Numbered from the stretch's first letter, positions 11,315-35,994 are shown. The stretch is DNA of 64,000 bases from Papilionanthe hookeriana x Papilionanthe teres (GCA_022702705.1 CM040423.1:45953575-46017574), one strand, 5' to 3'. Notes: generated from the letters alone by a model not told the origin. Numbers and translations are program-made.

Positions 11315-11970
11315 TATCTTTTAAAAGTTAAATATATTATTTTTTCAAACATAAATTTTTGACAAAAAATATTACAAAAATAAATATAAATATTTAAATA
11401 TTAGCTATGAAAATAAACATGTGATATGTATGCAAATATTCACATAAAAGTGGAAGAATATTCACAAATTGCGGTCCCAAAGTCGTCTCACATGTCACAA
11501 GCTTCAATGAGCAGAAAATATCAGCGAAAAGTCCAAAGTGATTTGAGGTTCGCACGAATCTTAAAGAATTAAATAAAATATAATTTGCTATTATATTTGT
11601 TTAGCATATTTTAAGTGTTTTTATTTGTGATTTTTAAAAATAAATCAATTCATTTAAAAACCACTTAAAATGATTTTTTTTTCTTTTTGAATAGTTTAAT
11701 TTAAATTAATTTATTTTCAACATGAAAATATATTTTGTTTCAAATCCAAATATAAAAAAATTTAAATATACATATATAGAATAAATAATGTCACTTTTAA
11801 ATCTTTTTTTTGTTATTATTATTATTTATTTTATTTTTAAAAAATATATTTGATCAATATAATTTTTATATGTTTTTTAAACAAATAACTTATATTTAAG
11901 AAATTCAAAATATTGTTTTGTTATTTTTGGTGTTTTTAAGTGCGCCATTTGGTATTTCTCTGCAAATACC
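11315..11970. other. Very AT-rich spacer
   Basis: No gene, repeat termini or tandem structure recognised. Confidence 0.4.
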
Positions 11971-12172
11971 CTTGTTTTAACACTTTTTTTTTTAAAGAAA
12001 TGATTAGATGCTATTGTACGAGCATCCAACCAGCTGTAATGTGTATAACAATTCGAGTATCACCTTCTTAAGGCCAACTATGTCAGAGGGGATTCGAACC
12101 TCCGCCTTAATGAGTCTTGTACCGTGGATGCTGACCAACGGGCTGAGGTACGCTACGCGCCTTGTTCTAACA
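11971..12172 (-). mobile_element. tRNA-derived SINE with 12-bp target duplication
   Basis: On the minus strand, 12,160 to 11,983 is a 178-bp SINE: a tRNA-like head with an A-box-like CTCAGCCCGTTGGT and a B-box AGGTTCGAATCCCC, a short unique body, and an A-rich tail (the plus-strand T run at 11,983-11,993). Flanking direct repeats CTTGTTTTAACA (11,971-11,982) and CTTGTTCTAACA (12,161-12,172) match at 11 of 12 positions. Confidence 0.85.
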
Positions 12173-12883
12173 GTTCTCAGCAAACCAATTTAAAGAAACA
12201 AAAAATCAAGCAGGTGGTTCTTAAATAATTCAATTAAAATTTTATTAATAATAAAAGATGCATAATAAAATTTTAAATTTTGATGATTTTTATCAAATAA
12301 CTTGTACTTATTTTTTTATATGTAGAGCTCTAAAAAGTAATTGATGATCATATTTTTTAATTCAATTTTATTTGTATTACTTTTTATTTTTTATTGTACT
12401 TAATTTTTATCATAATTTTTAATATTTTTTTATCAAATATTTGAATTTATGAATAATCTGATAATTATTTTATTTATTTTTCCTTCTTAAATAGCATTAT
12501 TTTTTCATCTTTAGACCTTTAAATCTAATTATTTCACTTTCAAACTTGATATTACTATTTTACTTTAATTTATTTTTTAATGATCAATGTTTTGTGTGTT
12601 ATATTTATCACTTTCTAATAAAAGCTTTTTAACATAATTAAAAAATTTATGCACCAATATCCCTTCAATTTATTTGGAGCATTCATTATATTAATTACTC
12701 TTTTTCTAAACTTACTAATTATCATGAAAATAATTAAAAATTATATGAATCATTAATCACATGAATATTTGATCCTAGGGAAATCATCACCTTTTGTGTG
12801 TGTCAAAGTGAAACAATGAGGAATAAAATTACGACTAATATGCTAGCAAATGTTTGTCGGTTCAAAAAATTTAATCCATTGAT
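12173..12883. other. Very AT-rich spacer
   Basis: Long T/A tracts. I see no gene, tandem repeat or transposon terminus. Confidence 0.4.
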
Positions 12884-13120
12884 TAAGGCCCCGTTTGGGC
12901 AAACTGCATTCTGACAGCTTTTTCAAAAAATTGCGTTTTCAAACCGCTGAAATTAGCATTTTCACACCGTTCTAGGCTAGGTGCGGTGGCAGCTTTCTAA
13001 CTAAGGTTTGGTTTTTTCAAAGAAAAAAAAAAATTTGTAATAATCACCGCATCTTTTTGAACAGCATATTAGTTTTGAGCAGCTTATTAATAAGTTGCAG
13101 TTCCCTCAAACATATCCTAA
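12884..13120. mobile_element. Tourist-like (PIF/Harbinger) MITE, 231 bp
   Basis: Element 12,887-13,117, flanked by TAA on both sides (12,884-12,886; 13,118-13,120). The left end reads GGCCCCGTTTGGGCAAACTG; the right end in reverse complement reads GGATATGTTTGAGGGAACTG. The 3-bp TAA/TTA duplication and GTTTG-type inverted end fit Tourist elements. Confidence 0.75.
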
Positions 13121-13872
13121 CTTTAAGTAGTATCATGTAAAGAACTTGAACTTTATTTTGTATTGCCAAATAATCAATGGCTTGATCGAGGCCGATAAAC
13201 ACTTAAGGTCAACTCGTGAATGGGCTCAGACTTGCAGCTTAGACTGACCGAACCCAAAAGCTCACGCCTAATCGGATCTCTAGCATTTCATGTAGCCAGC
13301 AAATGTGCCAAAACACCATGTATTATGATGTAATTTCTTTTTTTCAATCATGTATTATATGTCAATGTTAACATATATAGATAGAAGCATTATTTCCAAG
13401 TGCTCCTTTAGGAGACAACATGCATAAATGAATCAAAGACATCATTTTCTGAATTTTTCCTTATTAGAGAAGTAATTTGATATATCACAGTCTTGATGTC
13501 ATGAACATTATAAAATATATTCGATAATATGAATATGATAAAACTCATTATATCATCCCTTTATACCTACAAAAATCCTATATATCTTATGTTCAAATGA
13601 ATTTTTTTCTTGATTTTATTTATCCTTAGATCTTGGTGTTAGGTTGCTAATGTTATTGATTGTATTCAAAGAACAGAGCATAAACTTCTCACAGATTTAT
13701 CAGAATCACATAATCAGATCTCAAAAGAACTGTAGCAACAAGAAAGTTATACAATATATGCAGCTACAATTTATAGCAAATCTTATAAATATATTACCTT
13801 CATCATCAAGCTCGGAATTTGAATCCTTCAGAACCAGTACTTTCTTCTTCCTTAAAATCACTGAAAACTGAT
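13121..13872. other. Spacer including glycolate oxidase 3' end
   Basis: AT-rich. The 3' UTR of the minus-strand glycolate oxidase must lie in the right part, next to the stop at 13,873-13,875. Nothing else recognised. Confidence 0.4.
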
Positions 13873-25287
<11,415 letters not shown>

Positions 25288-26060
25288 TCTTGCAGCAGAA
25301 TCTCCTGAAACACACCGCCAAAAATCACTCTATTACCAAACAAATCACTCACCTAAAACAAAATCTAAGCAAACTAATCAATCCGTAGGAAATAATATTC
25401 TCCAAAAGCTTTCAATATGCGACACAGAAATCTATAACCCGCAAGAAAAACGCAAAATGGAAAAGGAAGGACTTTTCATATTAAAAATTGCGTTTTTATC
25501 AATACCCAAAGGAAGAAAACCTCAAAAGCGCATGGGATGGGAAGAGATGCGGACCTAAAGCGGCTACTGTAAACAGGAATAAATATGTCTGAAGATTGAC
25601 AGCTCTAGAGGGGTGACGTTGTAGTAGGAGGTTAGAAGAAGCAAAGATAGCGAGGGCGAAAAGGGATATCGTTCAAATGGAGACGAGGGGTGAAGGAACT
25701 GGCGGCATTCGGGATGAGCTTTACAAGGTGGGAATGTTCACAGCCTTCGCATCCACAAATCTCAGATTTCACTTCAAAAACTCTTTTTTTTTTTTCAATT
25801 CAAATTTGTCCGATTGCTAATGGCCAGAAAAATTGGGTAATCAAGAAAATTGAAGCAAAATAGACAACAAATGATATAATTTGTGTGTTCGAACTTGTAT
25901 TTGGAACAATGAAAGGCGGAGAAGAAGATAAGCACAAAAGAGAGAAAATAGCTAGAATCAATCAATCAGTTTGTGTATATAAATAGAAGGATGTCAGGAA
26001 AAGCATTCTGTCGCACGGTGTTCGTTGCCCCCGCCTGAACTTCTCACGCACTGACTTGGG
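25288..26060 (-). promoter_or_regulatory. Glycolate oxidase 5' region
   Basis: Upstream of the ATG, TTTCAG|GAGATTC on the minus strand (near 25,305) looks like the acceptor of a 5' UTR intron. A minus-strand TATTTATATA lies at 25,976-25,985 and GATAAG-type I-box motifs near 25,927 (plus strand). These fit a light-regulated photorespiratory gene, but the transcription start and first exon cannot be fixed from sequence alone. Confidence 0.4.
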
Positions 26061-26273
26061 AAAAAATATTATGAAATTGAAATATAAAATGGAGATGTAC
26101 ATACATACTACCCGTATAGATTTCTAATGATTTTGAAGGGCTAGTTTTCCAAGAATATGAAAGAATGTTTATAAAAAAAGGCAGAGGACAAGCTGGATTG
26201 GTTTTATAACCTTATCAAGACCATAAAAGACACTGAACATTTATTGTCATTCTAGACCACCTCTTAATTTAAT

Positions 26274-26570
26274 TAAGGGTGTGTTTGCAGCTGTGATGCG
26301 GTGTCTGTGGTGTTGCACCATAGTTTTTCCTATTTGGTATTGTGGTGCCGCACCGGAAAGTAGTTATGATCGTTTCTACAAAAGCTGTATTGAAAGATCG
26401 TAGTTGAAAACTTACATTTTTTCATCAAGCTTGTCTATCTGCGATGCATAGACGAAAGTTCTGAGATATATTTAATTATAATAGTTATCAAAGTTTTTTG
26501 TACAACTTCGTCCTTAACAGTTTCACAGCTACTTCTTCAAACAGCCGCAACTTTCACAAACAGATCATAA
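26274..26570. mobile_element. Tourist-like MITE, 291 bp
   Basis: Left end GGGTGTGTTTGCAGCTG at 26,277, right end CACAAACAGATCA at 26,567, flanked by TAA (26,274-26,276; 26,568-26,570). Interior has 'gtgatgcggtgtc' and 'gccgcaccgg', shared with the copy at 47,453. Confidence 0.6.
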
Positions 26571-28038
26571 ATTTTTTTGTGATATAATGCTCATAACTGA
26601 TTCTCCCTTATGAAAAAAAAATATAAGAATCATAATATATGACCTATGTATCCGCACAATCAGCATATCATTCACATTACTTTAAAATGCAGCATTTTAT
26701 GAGTGAAATAAATACATCAAAGTTGGTTGTAACTTCCTTAAGGAGAATATTGCAAATGACTCCATCAAATAGATGCTAATCTGATCAGAATTTTGACTAA
26801 TCAACATCATCTGTCACTCCTATCTGAAAATATGTGCAAAATGAACATTATTCTTCTTAAGGGATGGTATTAAATTATATTACCATTATCTTGAGTTTGT
26901 TCTTTTCCTAGTATATATCATGTGTAATACCATATAACAATTATACCCTTACCCATTTTGCATTCAACTATACATGTAGAGGATTTTTCTTTGCAAGTTG
27001 CAACCAATTGCAACCAATGCAAGAAAATAAATACTAAATGATCATTCCTAACCTATTTTATATCATTTACGGTTTGTTTGACTTGCATGTGTCTTGTGGC
27101 CCCGTCCAACTCTAATGTAATAAGTTCAATGTTCGGATTCCGGATACAAGCTGCGTCCGGTCAATCAGACGCGTTACACCATAGTTGATTTTTTTACTGG
27201 ACGCAATACACTGGAGTTGGTCTTTTTTTCCTCCGCTCCTTTGAGTGAATCGCGTTTACAAGCTTGCATTCGGACTCCGGACGCAATATTTTTTTCATTT
27301 TCTTGATATCAAGCATTGTAAATAAAATATTAGAAATAATCTTCAAAATTATTCAATAGAAATAAGGCCTAATATAGAGTGTAGCCTAATCTTAATCTCT
27401 TTATAAAAAGGTCTTTAATTTCCAAACTCTTCTAAAGCAAACAAAATGAACGCCAAAAAAGAAGAAAAATGAGAAAAGGACTTTGACATACTTTATTATT
27501 CTTCAATATATTTGCTGGATTTCTACGAAGGTGCATTATAGCATATGCTTTTTAAGAGTTTAATATAGAAAAATATTGCATTAGGATATGTGACTAAAAA
27601 TCAGTCAAATATTTATAAAATATGTAGATTTATTTTGAGTGAAGGCAATATGAATATAATTGATATTATATGTATTTCAAATATCCTATAATTTTGGGAC
27701 TTAACCTGATCAAAATTTTGATTGATCAATCTTAATCTTCTTCTTCTTCTTCTTCTTTTTTTAAATTTTTTTTTTTTTTTGCATTGATACATCATAATTA
27801 TAATTTATATAAGAAAATATAAGATATAATATTAAGATTGTATTTCTAACTTTATAATTATAAAAAAATTATAAATTAAAGTAGATTTTTAATTGTCGAA
27901 CATTACAATAAATAGCACCGCTTATCGAAACACGTCCAAGCAAACCATTCAATTATTGCAGAAAAGAAAAAAGCAAATTGAAAAAATTGAGTTCAGTCCT
28001 TGGAAGACCAAGATTGCTATTTACAAAAACAAAAAATT
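26571..28038. other. AT-rich spacer
   Basis: No gene. Contains a (CTT)n run followed by poly-T at about 27,733-27,780. A segment with 'gcgtccgg' and 'ggactccggacgc' (27,100-27,290) may be a decayed inverted-repeat transposon but I could not fix its ends. Confidence 0.4.
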
Positions 28039-28062
28039 AATATATATATATATATATATATA

Positions 28063-28570
28063 TAAGGTGTCTGCACTGACCTTAAGGAGACCAAACGGTC
28101 CATAAGAGAAGAATATGATGCAGCTAGATCCATACATGGAAGCCAACTCGATCCAATAGCATATCCTATGGTTTAGTCGACCCAATGGGAAATTCAGTTT
28201 TGCAAATTATCTTTGGCCATCACATGGAGATCCAAACACTAGGGGTGTAAACGAACCGAACACAAGCTGAGTGAGCTCGTGTTCGGCTCGTTTATATTTC
28301 GAGCCCAAAAAGTGTGTTCGTGTTCGGCTCGTTTGCTTAACGAGCCGAACACGAGCTGTTCACGAACAAAGAGTCGTTTTGACAATCCTAATCACGTAAC
28401 CATAAGATGTAAGAGTTGAGGCAAAATTTAAGAATTATAAATTATATTAAAAGATCATTTGAATCTAATTTAATACTTTTTTATTATATTTACTTAATTA
28501 ATAATTTTAACTGATTATAAATTTTTAAATTTTTTAAAAATACTACTCATTTATATATACATATACATAC

Positions 28571-28656
<86 letters not shown>

Positions 28657-31480
28657 GTGGAATAGTATTTCGAGCCAAAAATGAGCCGAACACGAACGAA
28701 CAAATCTTTGTTCGTGTTCAGCTAGTTAAGACTTGTTAACTTACCGAACGAGCCAAACACGAGCTTTTTAACGAGCCGAACACGAGTTGTTTGCGAACAA
28801 CGAGCCGTTTTGACAGCCCTACCAAACACTCTATACTAGGGATCAAATATAGTTAACTAGGTTTGATCAGTCAATCGAGCTGACCCCATCAACCCGAAGT
28901 CAACTAAGCTTAGTCGATCATGCCAGAAGTAGGTTAGAAAATAAGCTTATGCTTGTACCAAAAATACCATAGTATAGACATCTTTCAATTGGGGTAAAAA
29001 TGTAATATTATTATTGCACTACCTCATTTATAAATAAGAGAAATATTTATGAAGAACGACCACTACTGAACACAATTCATTATTGTTCATCTCTTTGTCT
29101 CTCTCCCCCCTCCCCCCTCCTTTACACTCTACTTCTTTTGTGTGATTCATGAACAATCTCAAATTCAACATTCTTAAAAGATGTTTTGAGCGTGGATCAT
29201 GCCACCAATAAGAAGATGAGTAACACGCGAAAAACTACCTCATAAAAGAGAGATCAATGACAACATAGTGCACCAGAGACTTCGTGATCCAACAAATCCA
29301 AGCTCTGACTAATCAAATATTGGAAATGATTATAGGTGCACTAAATCGAGAGTTAGACCAGCAACCCCTATAGATGTTCCAACACCATATAGTAAAGAGT
29401 CTCCTGGTTTAGAAAGGGATGAAGGAACCCAATAAATGCTCAAAAATCCCAGAAGTGCTCATAGAATCTCCTACGACTTCTTCAGGGACAGAGTCAAACC
29501 CTAAGAACTTTTGTCACTCATTTCCAGAAGGAAATATTGGAGGTTCATAATCAAGAACCCAGAGTCGCTCATACGACCCTCGCACAAGGATTGAAGGAAT
29601 GATCTTTTTATTACGCCCTAGGATTGTAGTGACTTAAGACTCTAGCTAAGCTATTGGAGCTAGCCAACAACCACATATCGATAAAAGAGTACAACTCATC
29701 CCCCCTACTCATTCAGAACTGAGCAAGTCAATCGCCATCCACCAGAGAACCGCCTATGGAGAAGGGCAGAAGCCAAGACAAAACCCTTGCCCACAGATCC
29801 AAGCTCGCTTCGAAGATTCACGAAGACACTCGAATAATTGGGAAACTGATACTACCCATAAAACTAAGCCTGATACTCTGAACCACGAACGAATAAATAT
29901 AAGGAGTGATCGAAGCCTATTTTCAAGATACCCAAGGAGTCGGCTCTAAATGTCTTAATGGCCAAAACAGTGGATGTAATTCAAAAGAAAAATTGTTTCA
30001 AGAAGGAGACCCAGATGAAAGCCGAAGCACATCTCTAGATTTTGAAGAAGTATTGTGTGTAACATCGTGACTACATTCATGACACTGAGGAGTGCCAACA
30101 CTGTCTATGATCACTGGTGCCCCGGTTGGACCCACATGTAGGTTGATTAGATTCGGATCATCTGCAATAAGAAGCATCGTAAAATAATAAAGATATCAAA
30201 AAATCAAAACCACAGACAAGCCAAAGGTCCCTTGTACCCAAGTTTGATTCAACTTAGATATCGCAAATGATGTGGCGGGCTCGTGATGGAGCACCAGACA
30301 AATGGCGGGAGAAAGCCAAAAGATACTGAGGGACATGATTGATCAGTGGGCCTTGAGCTGCAACGGAAGGTTGAGCAGTCATATCAAAGGTCGGTTGGTC
30401 AGCTAAGCTTTCCTCCATGTCATGCTTAGGATCAAATCAGATAACCACACCTAATCTAATAATGGGTTCGTAATTTTCTTCTTCTTCACGACATACTTCT
30501 TCCCCTTCTCACTCTCCAGTTAATCTCATCCTTTTGGTTTCTTGAAGAAGGAATGCATTCGACTCTTGGTTGGAATTTTAGTCCGGGCTTTCAACAGAAT
30601 GTCCATCACAGCACCTAAAAATTGAAAGTCGATAGAATTAAACAAGGAAAAGTGCAGAGCAAATTATGAATGTGAAGGAGTCCCATCATGTCATATCTAT
30701 AAGAATCAGATGCGTCAAAATAAAGGGAGTGCAACTATTGAATTTAGCATTAAATTCTTATATTCTTATCACAACGTCGCTTTCAATAATTAACAAAGTA
30801 AGAAAATAAGGGAACTAAAATATATACATAAAAAAAGCGTTTGCATCGACCTTAATTGAGAACCAATGGTTGAAGAATATGATGAAGGTTAATCCACTGT
30901 AAGAAGATCGTGTGGCCCACCTGACCAAATGAGCCAAATCAACTTAGCCAAAATGTGGAAAAGAAGTTGGTGGAGCAATCCTAACAAAAGCCATTCGACT
31001 AGAAACAAGACAAGAAAGTGACCAAACCATCTGCTTTAGGTAAGTCTACTCCATGCAATAGTCTATACTACAGTGGAGTCAAACCCATAGAAAATCCAGT
31101 TCCGCAAAGTATCTTTGACCATCCCATGGAGATGCGCAAACTCTTCACTAGGAATTGAAGATAATCAACCAAGCTGGATCAATCGATTAAACTCTACCGA
31201 CCAAGCTCGCCAACCAAGTCAATCCTATCTACCCAAAGTCAACCAAACTTAACTGATTGAGCTAAAAAGCGACCAAATGATAAACCCACGCTTGTAAAAT
31301 ATCATAAATACCCAAGTAGAGATTAGTTTCAAACTGGGTTAAAAAACTAATATCACTATTGTACCACTTCCTCTATAAAAATGAAAAATATTTTATGAAG
31401 AATCAACGTTATTGAACGCTATTCAATATTCGTATTTTGGTTCAATTTTATTTTTCATTTAATATCAATAGAATCACGTT
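28063..31480 (+). mobile_element. LTR retrotransposon remnant, probably nonautonomous Gypsy-like
   Basis: Two long direct repeats: 28,065 to about 29,160 (with a hAT MITE inserted) and about 30,838-31,450. Shared blocks include 'gcatcgaccttaa...gagaccaa', 'ccatcacatggagatcc', 'ggtttgatcagtcaatcgagct', 'aaaataccatagta' and 'gaagaacgaccactactgaac' variants. Each has a TATA-like 'tttataaataag' or 'ctctataaaaat'. About 1.7 kb lies between them without recognisable reverse transcriptase or integrase. Exact termini and primer site are not resolved. Confidence 0.6.
28232..28829. mobile_element. hAT-type MITE (582 bp) with perfect 8-bp target duplication
   Basis: Element 28,240-28,821 starts TAGGGGTGTAAACGA and ends TTTTGACAGCCCTA. 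CCAAACAC flanks it on both sides (28,232-28,239; 28,822-28,829). The interior carries 'cgagccgaacacgag' blocks in both orientations around a core that now includes an (ATAC)n-(TA)n microsatellite (28,553-28,652). Inserted in the left LTR of the 28-31 kb element. Confidence 0.9.
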
Positions 31481-32160
31481 AATATCAGTTTTCCTACATG
31501 TATTTTAATGCAATGTTTTAATCCGATCATTATATTAAAGTTTCATATAAATAAATATTAAAATTCAAATATTAGATATATAAATACATAAATGAATCAG
31601 AACTGATATTCACGCAATTCCAACTACAATATGATACGCAAACGCAGCTTTCTTCTTGAAACAAAAAGGCCCAATAGACAAGAACCTAGTGGGCCTTTTT
31701 TGGGCTGAAATATTGGGCAAGTACATGTCCTAAACTTCATATTTACAAATCAGCCACTCTCTTTCATCCATTTTTCAGTCACTCAAACATCAAAATTTAT
31801 GGTAAAACCCAAACCATATTTTTCATTTTTATCTTTTTCAATTAATTTATTCGATTGTTAATGAATTGATTTAATTATTGATTGTAGTTTCAAATTTTAA
31901 TAATAATGTTTTTTTATAATATTAATAAAAAAACAAATTACTATAGGTTTACATATTATTTATATCAATTAAATGAAGATCCAACCTCTATTGTAATATT
32001 AATTTACAATGCCTGAATTTCAATTTTTAAAAGTGATGATGGATTTTTTTGATGTGATATGAAAGATTTGGGAGGTAAAAATATAAAAAGGAAAGTTTAG
32101 GTGTTAGATATGTAAATACATAGAACTTCATGGTATATATGTAAATGATAGTTATATTAT
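31481..32160. other. AT-rich spacer with MITE arms
   Basis: Inverted arms near 31,720-31,760 ('cctaaacttcatatttacaaat') and 32,085-32,140 ('gtttaggtgttagatatgtaaatacatag') resemble the MITE family at 48,254. No gene. Confidence 0.4.
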
Positions 32161-33345
32161 TTTCGAACTAATTTGTCTTTATTTTAAGTATGAAAGAAGA
32201 GAGACCCTTATATAGCATGTGTCTAAATCGAAGAGCCAAAAAGCCCCATCTATACGCACTAGCCCTCTATTTATATGAGATAAAGGGCCATGAAATTGGC
32301 TTTTCCGTCTGGATGTTGGGCGATCTTTGCCATGGAGAGTTGGTCTGCACTGAGTGTAGTGACCAGTCAACCCTAAAGTGGTCGGTCGGTTGGTCTGCTT
32401 CTTAGATTATTTAGGGGAGTATCGAGAGAGTGTAATTGTTTCTATGGGTTTATTTGTCTTTCGATCGACATAGAGAGGTCTTCGGTTAGTCGGACTTAAT
32501 ATGGTTGGTTGACTATGAGTTCCCTTGATCGGTCGGCTCATGATTATTAGTGTTTGATCTAGACCGTCAGACTTCTTCGAGATCTGTGAAGGCCATTTTT
32601 GGATGTACACTATTGAATTATGATTTGTTTGTAAAACACACCCAAATGAATATAGTGTAAGAAATGAGAGGGGAGATAATGAGTGAGTGAAAGAGTCACA
32701 GAGAGGAGTCGTGTTGATCTTTCTCAACCTTATTTGTCAAAATCATGTATACTTGCTCCCCTTTATACATGAAATAATCTCCATATTTATATGAGAGAAA
32801 GTATAATATGGTGATGTTACATTTTTTTTCTCTTGTTTTAATGGGGGTTTACATGATATTTTACGTGTTTTCATGTATGAGCTTATTGCTCGGCTGATAT
32901 CTAGCTCTTTTGGTTAAGCTTATGTGGATTCGTCTTGTCAGGGCCAGTTTGGCCAGTCAGGCTTAGTCGGCATTGCAAGTCGGCTGAGCTTGATGGGCTT
33001 TGGGTCGGTTGGTTTGGTTTTGTCGGTTGAATTAGTCTGGTTATCGACCTTTACAAAAGATGAGAGAGCTTCTGGTCATCCCCAATATGTTAAAAATGTC
33101 AAGAGGCTACGTTTTCTCTTAAGTTGTCTTCTTAATGTTGGTTTGCTTATATATATGTCTTTCTCGTCCTTGACCAAATGGATCGATTTTAGGTAATTCG
33201 TCCTTATTCGTGGCTCAGTTAGCTTTTACTTTCCTGGCTTTGGATTAGATGATTGCATTTTGTTGGATAAGTGGGCTTTATGATCTTTTGTAAGTGGGCT
33301 CTCTTTTATTGTACTCTTCTCCTCCAAAACATTTGATCTCCTCAG
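32161..33345 (-). repeat. LTR-like noncoding repeat rich in 'gtcggt'
   Basis: GT-rich sequence with many 'gtcggttggt' and 'agtcgg' phrases, and a minus-strand TATA candidate at about 32,268-32,276 (ctatttatatg). It lacks a long ORF or defined ends. Its composition is like LTR U3/R sequence; classification is tentative. Confidence 0.3.
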
Positions 33346-35090
33346 AATCAGTGCCGACACATGTTCATGTATAACACCTAAACTTTCATATATTATTTAC
33401 AGTTATAGCACCCAAACGATTCAAATCATATCAAAAATATCATTAATGCTAACTTTTAAAAAGTGAAATATAAAGTATAGATAAAGTGGTAGAACTCTAA
33501 AAAATTAGACTTTAGGCGTTAGATATGTAAATACATAGGTATTATGCGGTACATATGTCAATCTTTATATCATATATATGTTTAATTTTCATACTTATTT
33601 AAGTCCAATAAACGTTCAACACAAATAGCTCTCAAGGGTCAATAAAGGGTCTCAATTAACCACAATACTATTTAATTTCACCAAGTTTTAACTGCCCCAC
33701 TACTAACTAGATGAACTTACATTCATGTCATTCTATGATATAAGCTTTCCTTTTTAACCTAGAAGAATAGTTGTATGGTGAAACCTTCAGGTAGGTGTCA
33801 ATGATATGATACATTTTTATCAAATTTAATTGACTATTTTACACATATCTCAGTACAATCTAATGAATCTTCAAATAAATTTTCACAACTTCCCTCATTT
33901 TTATTTTAGATAATTGGGAATGGTTTTAAAAATCCTTTCATTTTTCTTCACATCTATAAAATTGGTTTTATGTCAATCTAATAACCGGTTTTGCTTATAT
34001 CGTTTAACAAACTCGTATTGGAATTATGTGTTTTGTTGGCTTTCTGTGAATCAGTTTCGTAGATTTAGGATTTATATTTTAGAGAATTCTCATGAATCAG
34101 ACTTACAATTTTGACCTTTTATTCTCTTACGGCGAAAAAAATAATCCAACTAGTGAGTTTTATAACTCATCTTATAAAACTATATGATAGTCCCCAAAGC
34201 TTATAGGGTTAATATTTTGAAGTTCATTCTTATCATGCTAGCATCATAGTAACCATCATGACTTCTCTAAACTACAAAGGCATAATGTATATAAAGATAA
34301 ATAGTATAGGCTTTTTACTATAAATCATTGTCACTCACAAAAATCATAATCACAAGAAAACAAGCCAACCATTAGATGCCAATGTGTGATATTAGGTTGC
34401 CTTTTTAGATGTAATGTGTCTTGCTATGCATGCCTCCCCAAAATTGATCACTCATGGCTCCTGCAGAGTTATAAACTAGCTTACTCGCGAATATAACGAG
34501 TAGAGTCAATATTAACTCAAGAATGGTTAATCAACTCATTGAGCACAGTTCATGAGCAATTTATCAAGCTGAGCGCATGCCATCTTATGATTTGACTCGA
34601 CTCAGTTACACTTCTACATAATACTTATTAATGAATAAATGTATCATGACAAATTATTTATTTTTATATTCCAACTTAATCGTTAGAGACTTTAATTAAT
34701 GATTTTTACATATACCAAACGTACTTGCGTGCTTAATTAATAAATATCTTTGTTTCAAGCAGTCATATCAAATTATCCTCTTTTTTTTCTTTTCTTTTTT
34801 TCTTTTAATAATACATAACTATTTAAGATGATAAATTGTTGTTATTAAAAGTTTAAATTGTATATTTAAATACCAAATGGTCTGATATTTGGATGCCGTC
34901 ATGTTTGAAAAATATCAAAATGTCATTTTTTTTAAATAAAGTCATAATTACAATATATGATTAAATGATGCAACTCTTGTTTTCTAATAAAGTAACAATT
35001 ATGTTCAACTCCTAATCTTATATTAATCACCTCTGAATTACTATCTTAATACACATATGTTATAATATTTTAATCGTGTATGTGCGCGTT
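33346..35090. other. AT-rich spacer
   Basis: MITE-arm remnants at about 33,360-33,400 and 33,505-33,560. The rest shows no gene, tandem structure or transposon ends. Confidence 0.4.
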
Positions 35091-35293
35091 CTATGGTCTG
35101 TTGATAGAGGTGCTTCTTTGAAGGTCGTTAAGTCCCCTCAGGTCCTGGGTTTGAATCCTTGCTGGTACGATGTCTCTTTAAGACAGTTGGTATTCGAATT
35201 TATTTGCACAATGTGTGGATTCTCAAACCTGACGAGAGTTAGCACAGCACATTAAGGATTGATTGACGGTTTCGCCCGCCGATCAATCTTTTC

Positions 35294-35324
<31 letters not shown>

Positions 35325-35325
35325 C
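35091..35325 (+). mobile_element. tRNA-derived SINE with (AAT)n tail
   Basis: Head with an A-box-like TGGTCTGTTGATAG (35,105) and B-box GGGTTTGAATCC (35,147), a body containing 'gcacattaaggattgattgacgg', and a tail of AAT repeats (35,293-35,323). About 230 bp. A flanking target duplication is not obvious. Different family from the SINE at 11,983. Confidence 0.65.
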
Positions 35326-35513
35326 TTATATGGAGCATGATAAGTGTTTTAAAGCATCTATTTATATTATTTTTTATGAAAAACTATGATGCATATCTAC
35401 TTATTAATTCCATTATTTAGTTTAAGAAATAAAAAATATTGAAGAGTAGTGTTTTTTACTTGAAGATGCATTTAAATAAGAAAAATCACAAGAAAAGCCT
35501 ATAAATCTTGATA

Positions 35514-35698
35514 AAATATTGTATTAGGACTCTGCACACAGAGCTACGTGTGGAGTCCCCATCTGAGCCACACATCAACCAAAGGATGCATGAGAGTGGG
35601 TCCCACAATAATTTTTTTTTTAAAAAAAAATGGTTGATGTGCGGCTCAGATGGGGACTCCGCACGTAGCTCTATGTGCGGAGTCCTGATACAATATTT
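35514..35698. mobile_element. Hairpin MITE with 68-bp inverted arms
   Basis: Arms 35,514-35,581 and 35,631-35,698 differ at about 5 of 68 positions and start AAATATTGTAT. They include GAGCTACGTG and GAGTCCCCATCTGAGCC. The 49-base loop ends in a T-run/A-run. The RNA would fold into a near-perfect hairpin. A second, more decayed copy lies downstream of the first GST at 44,808-44,998. Confidence 0.85.
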
Positions 35699-35994
35699 CC
35701 ACGTAAACCTTTCAACAATTTATGCATTTACATGTTTATCTATAAACATGTGTAAATCTATAGAATTTTTCTATTATATCATTTAAATAATTTATGCATA
35801 AGGTCAATTACAAAACTAGCTTCGTCTCAATTGGTAAATATTTGTGTAGCCCGAGCTTGGATTTAAGACAAAAAATAATTCAAATCACCGATGATAATTA
35901 AAATAGAAACAAAATTAAATCAAAATATGCAATTAAAATTCTATATAAATTTATGCTTCATCATATTTGACAAATTATGATAATAAATAACTAT

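Noticed and set aside
12090..12160. A functional tRNA gene on the minus strand
   Set aside because: A and B boxes are present but the arms do not form a good cloverleaf; the A-rich tail and 12-bp flanking repeats show a SINE.
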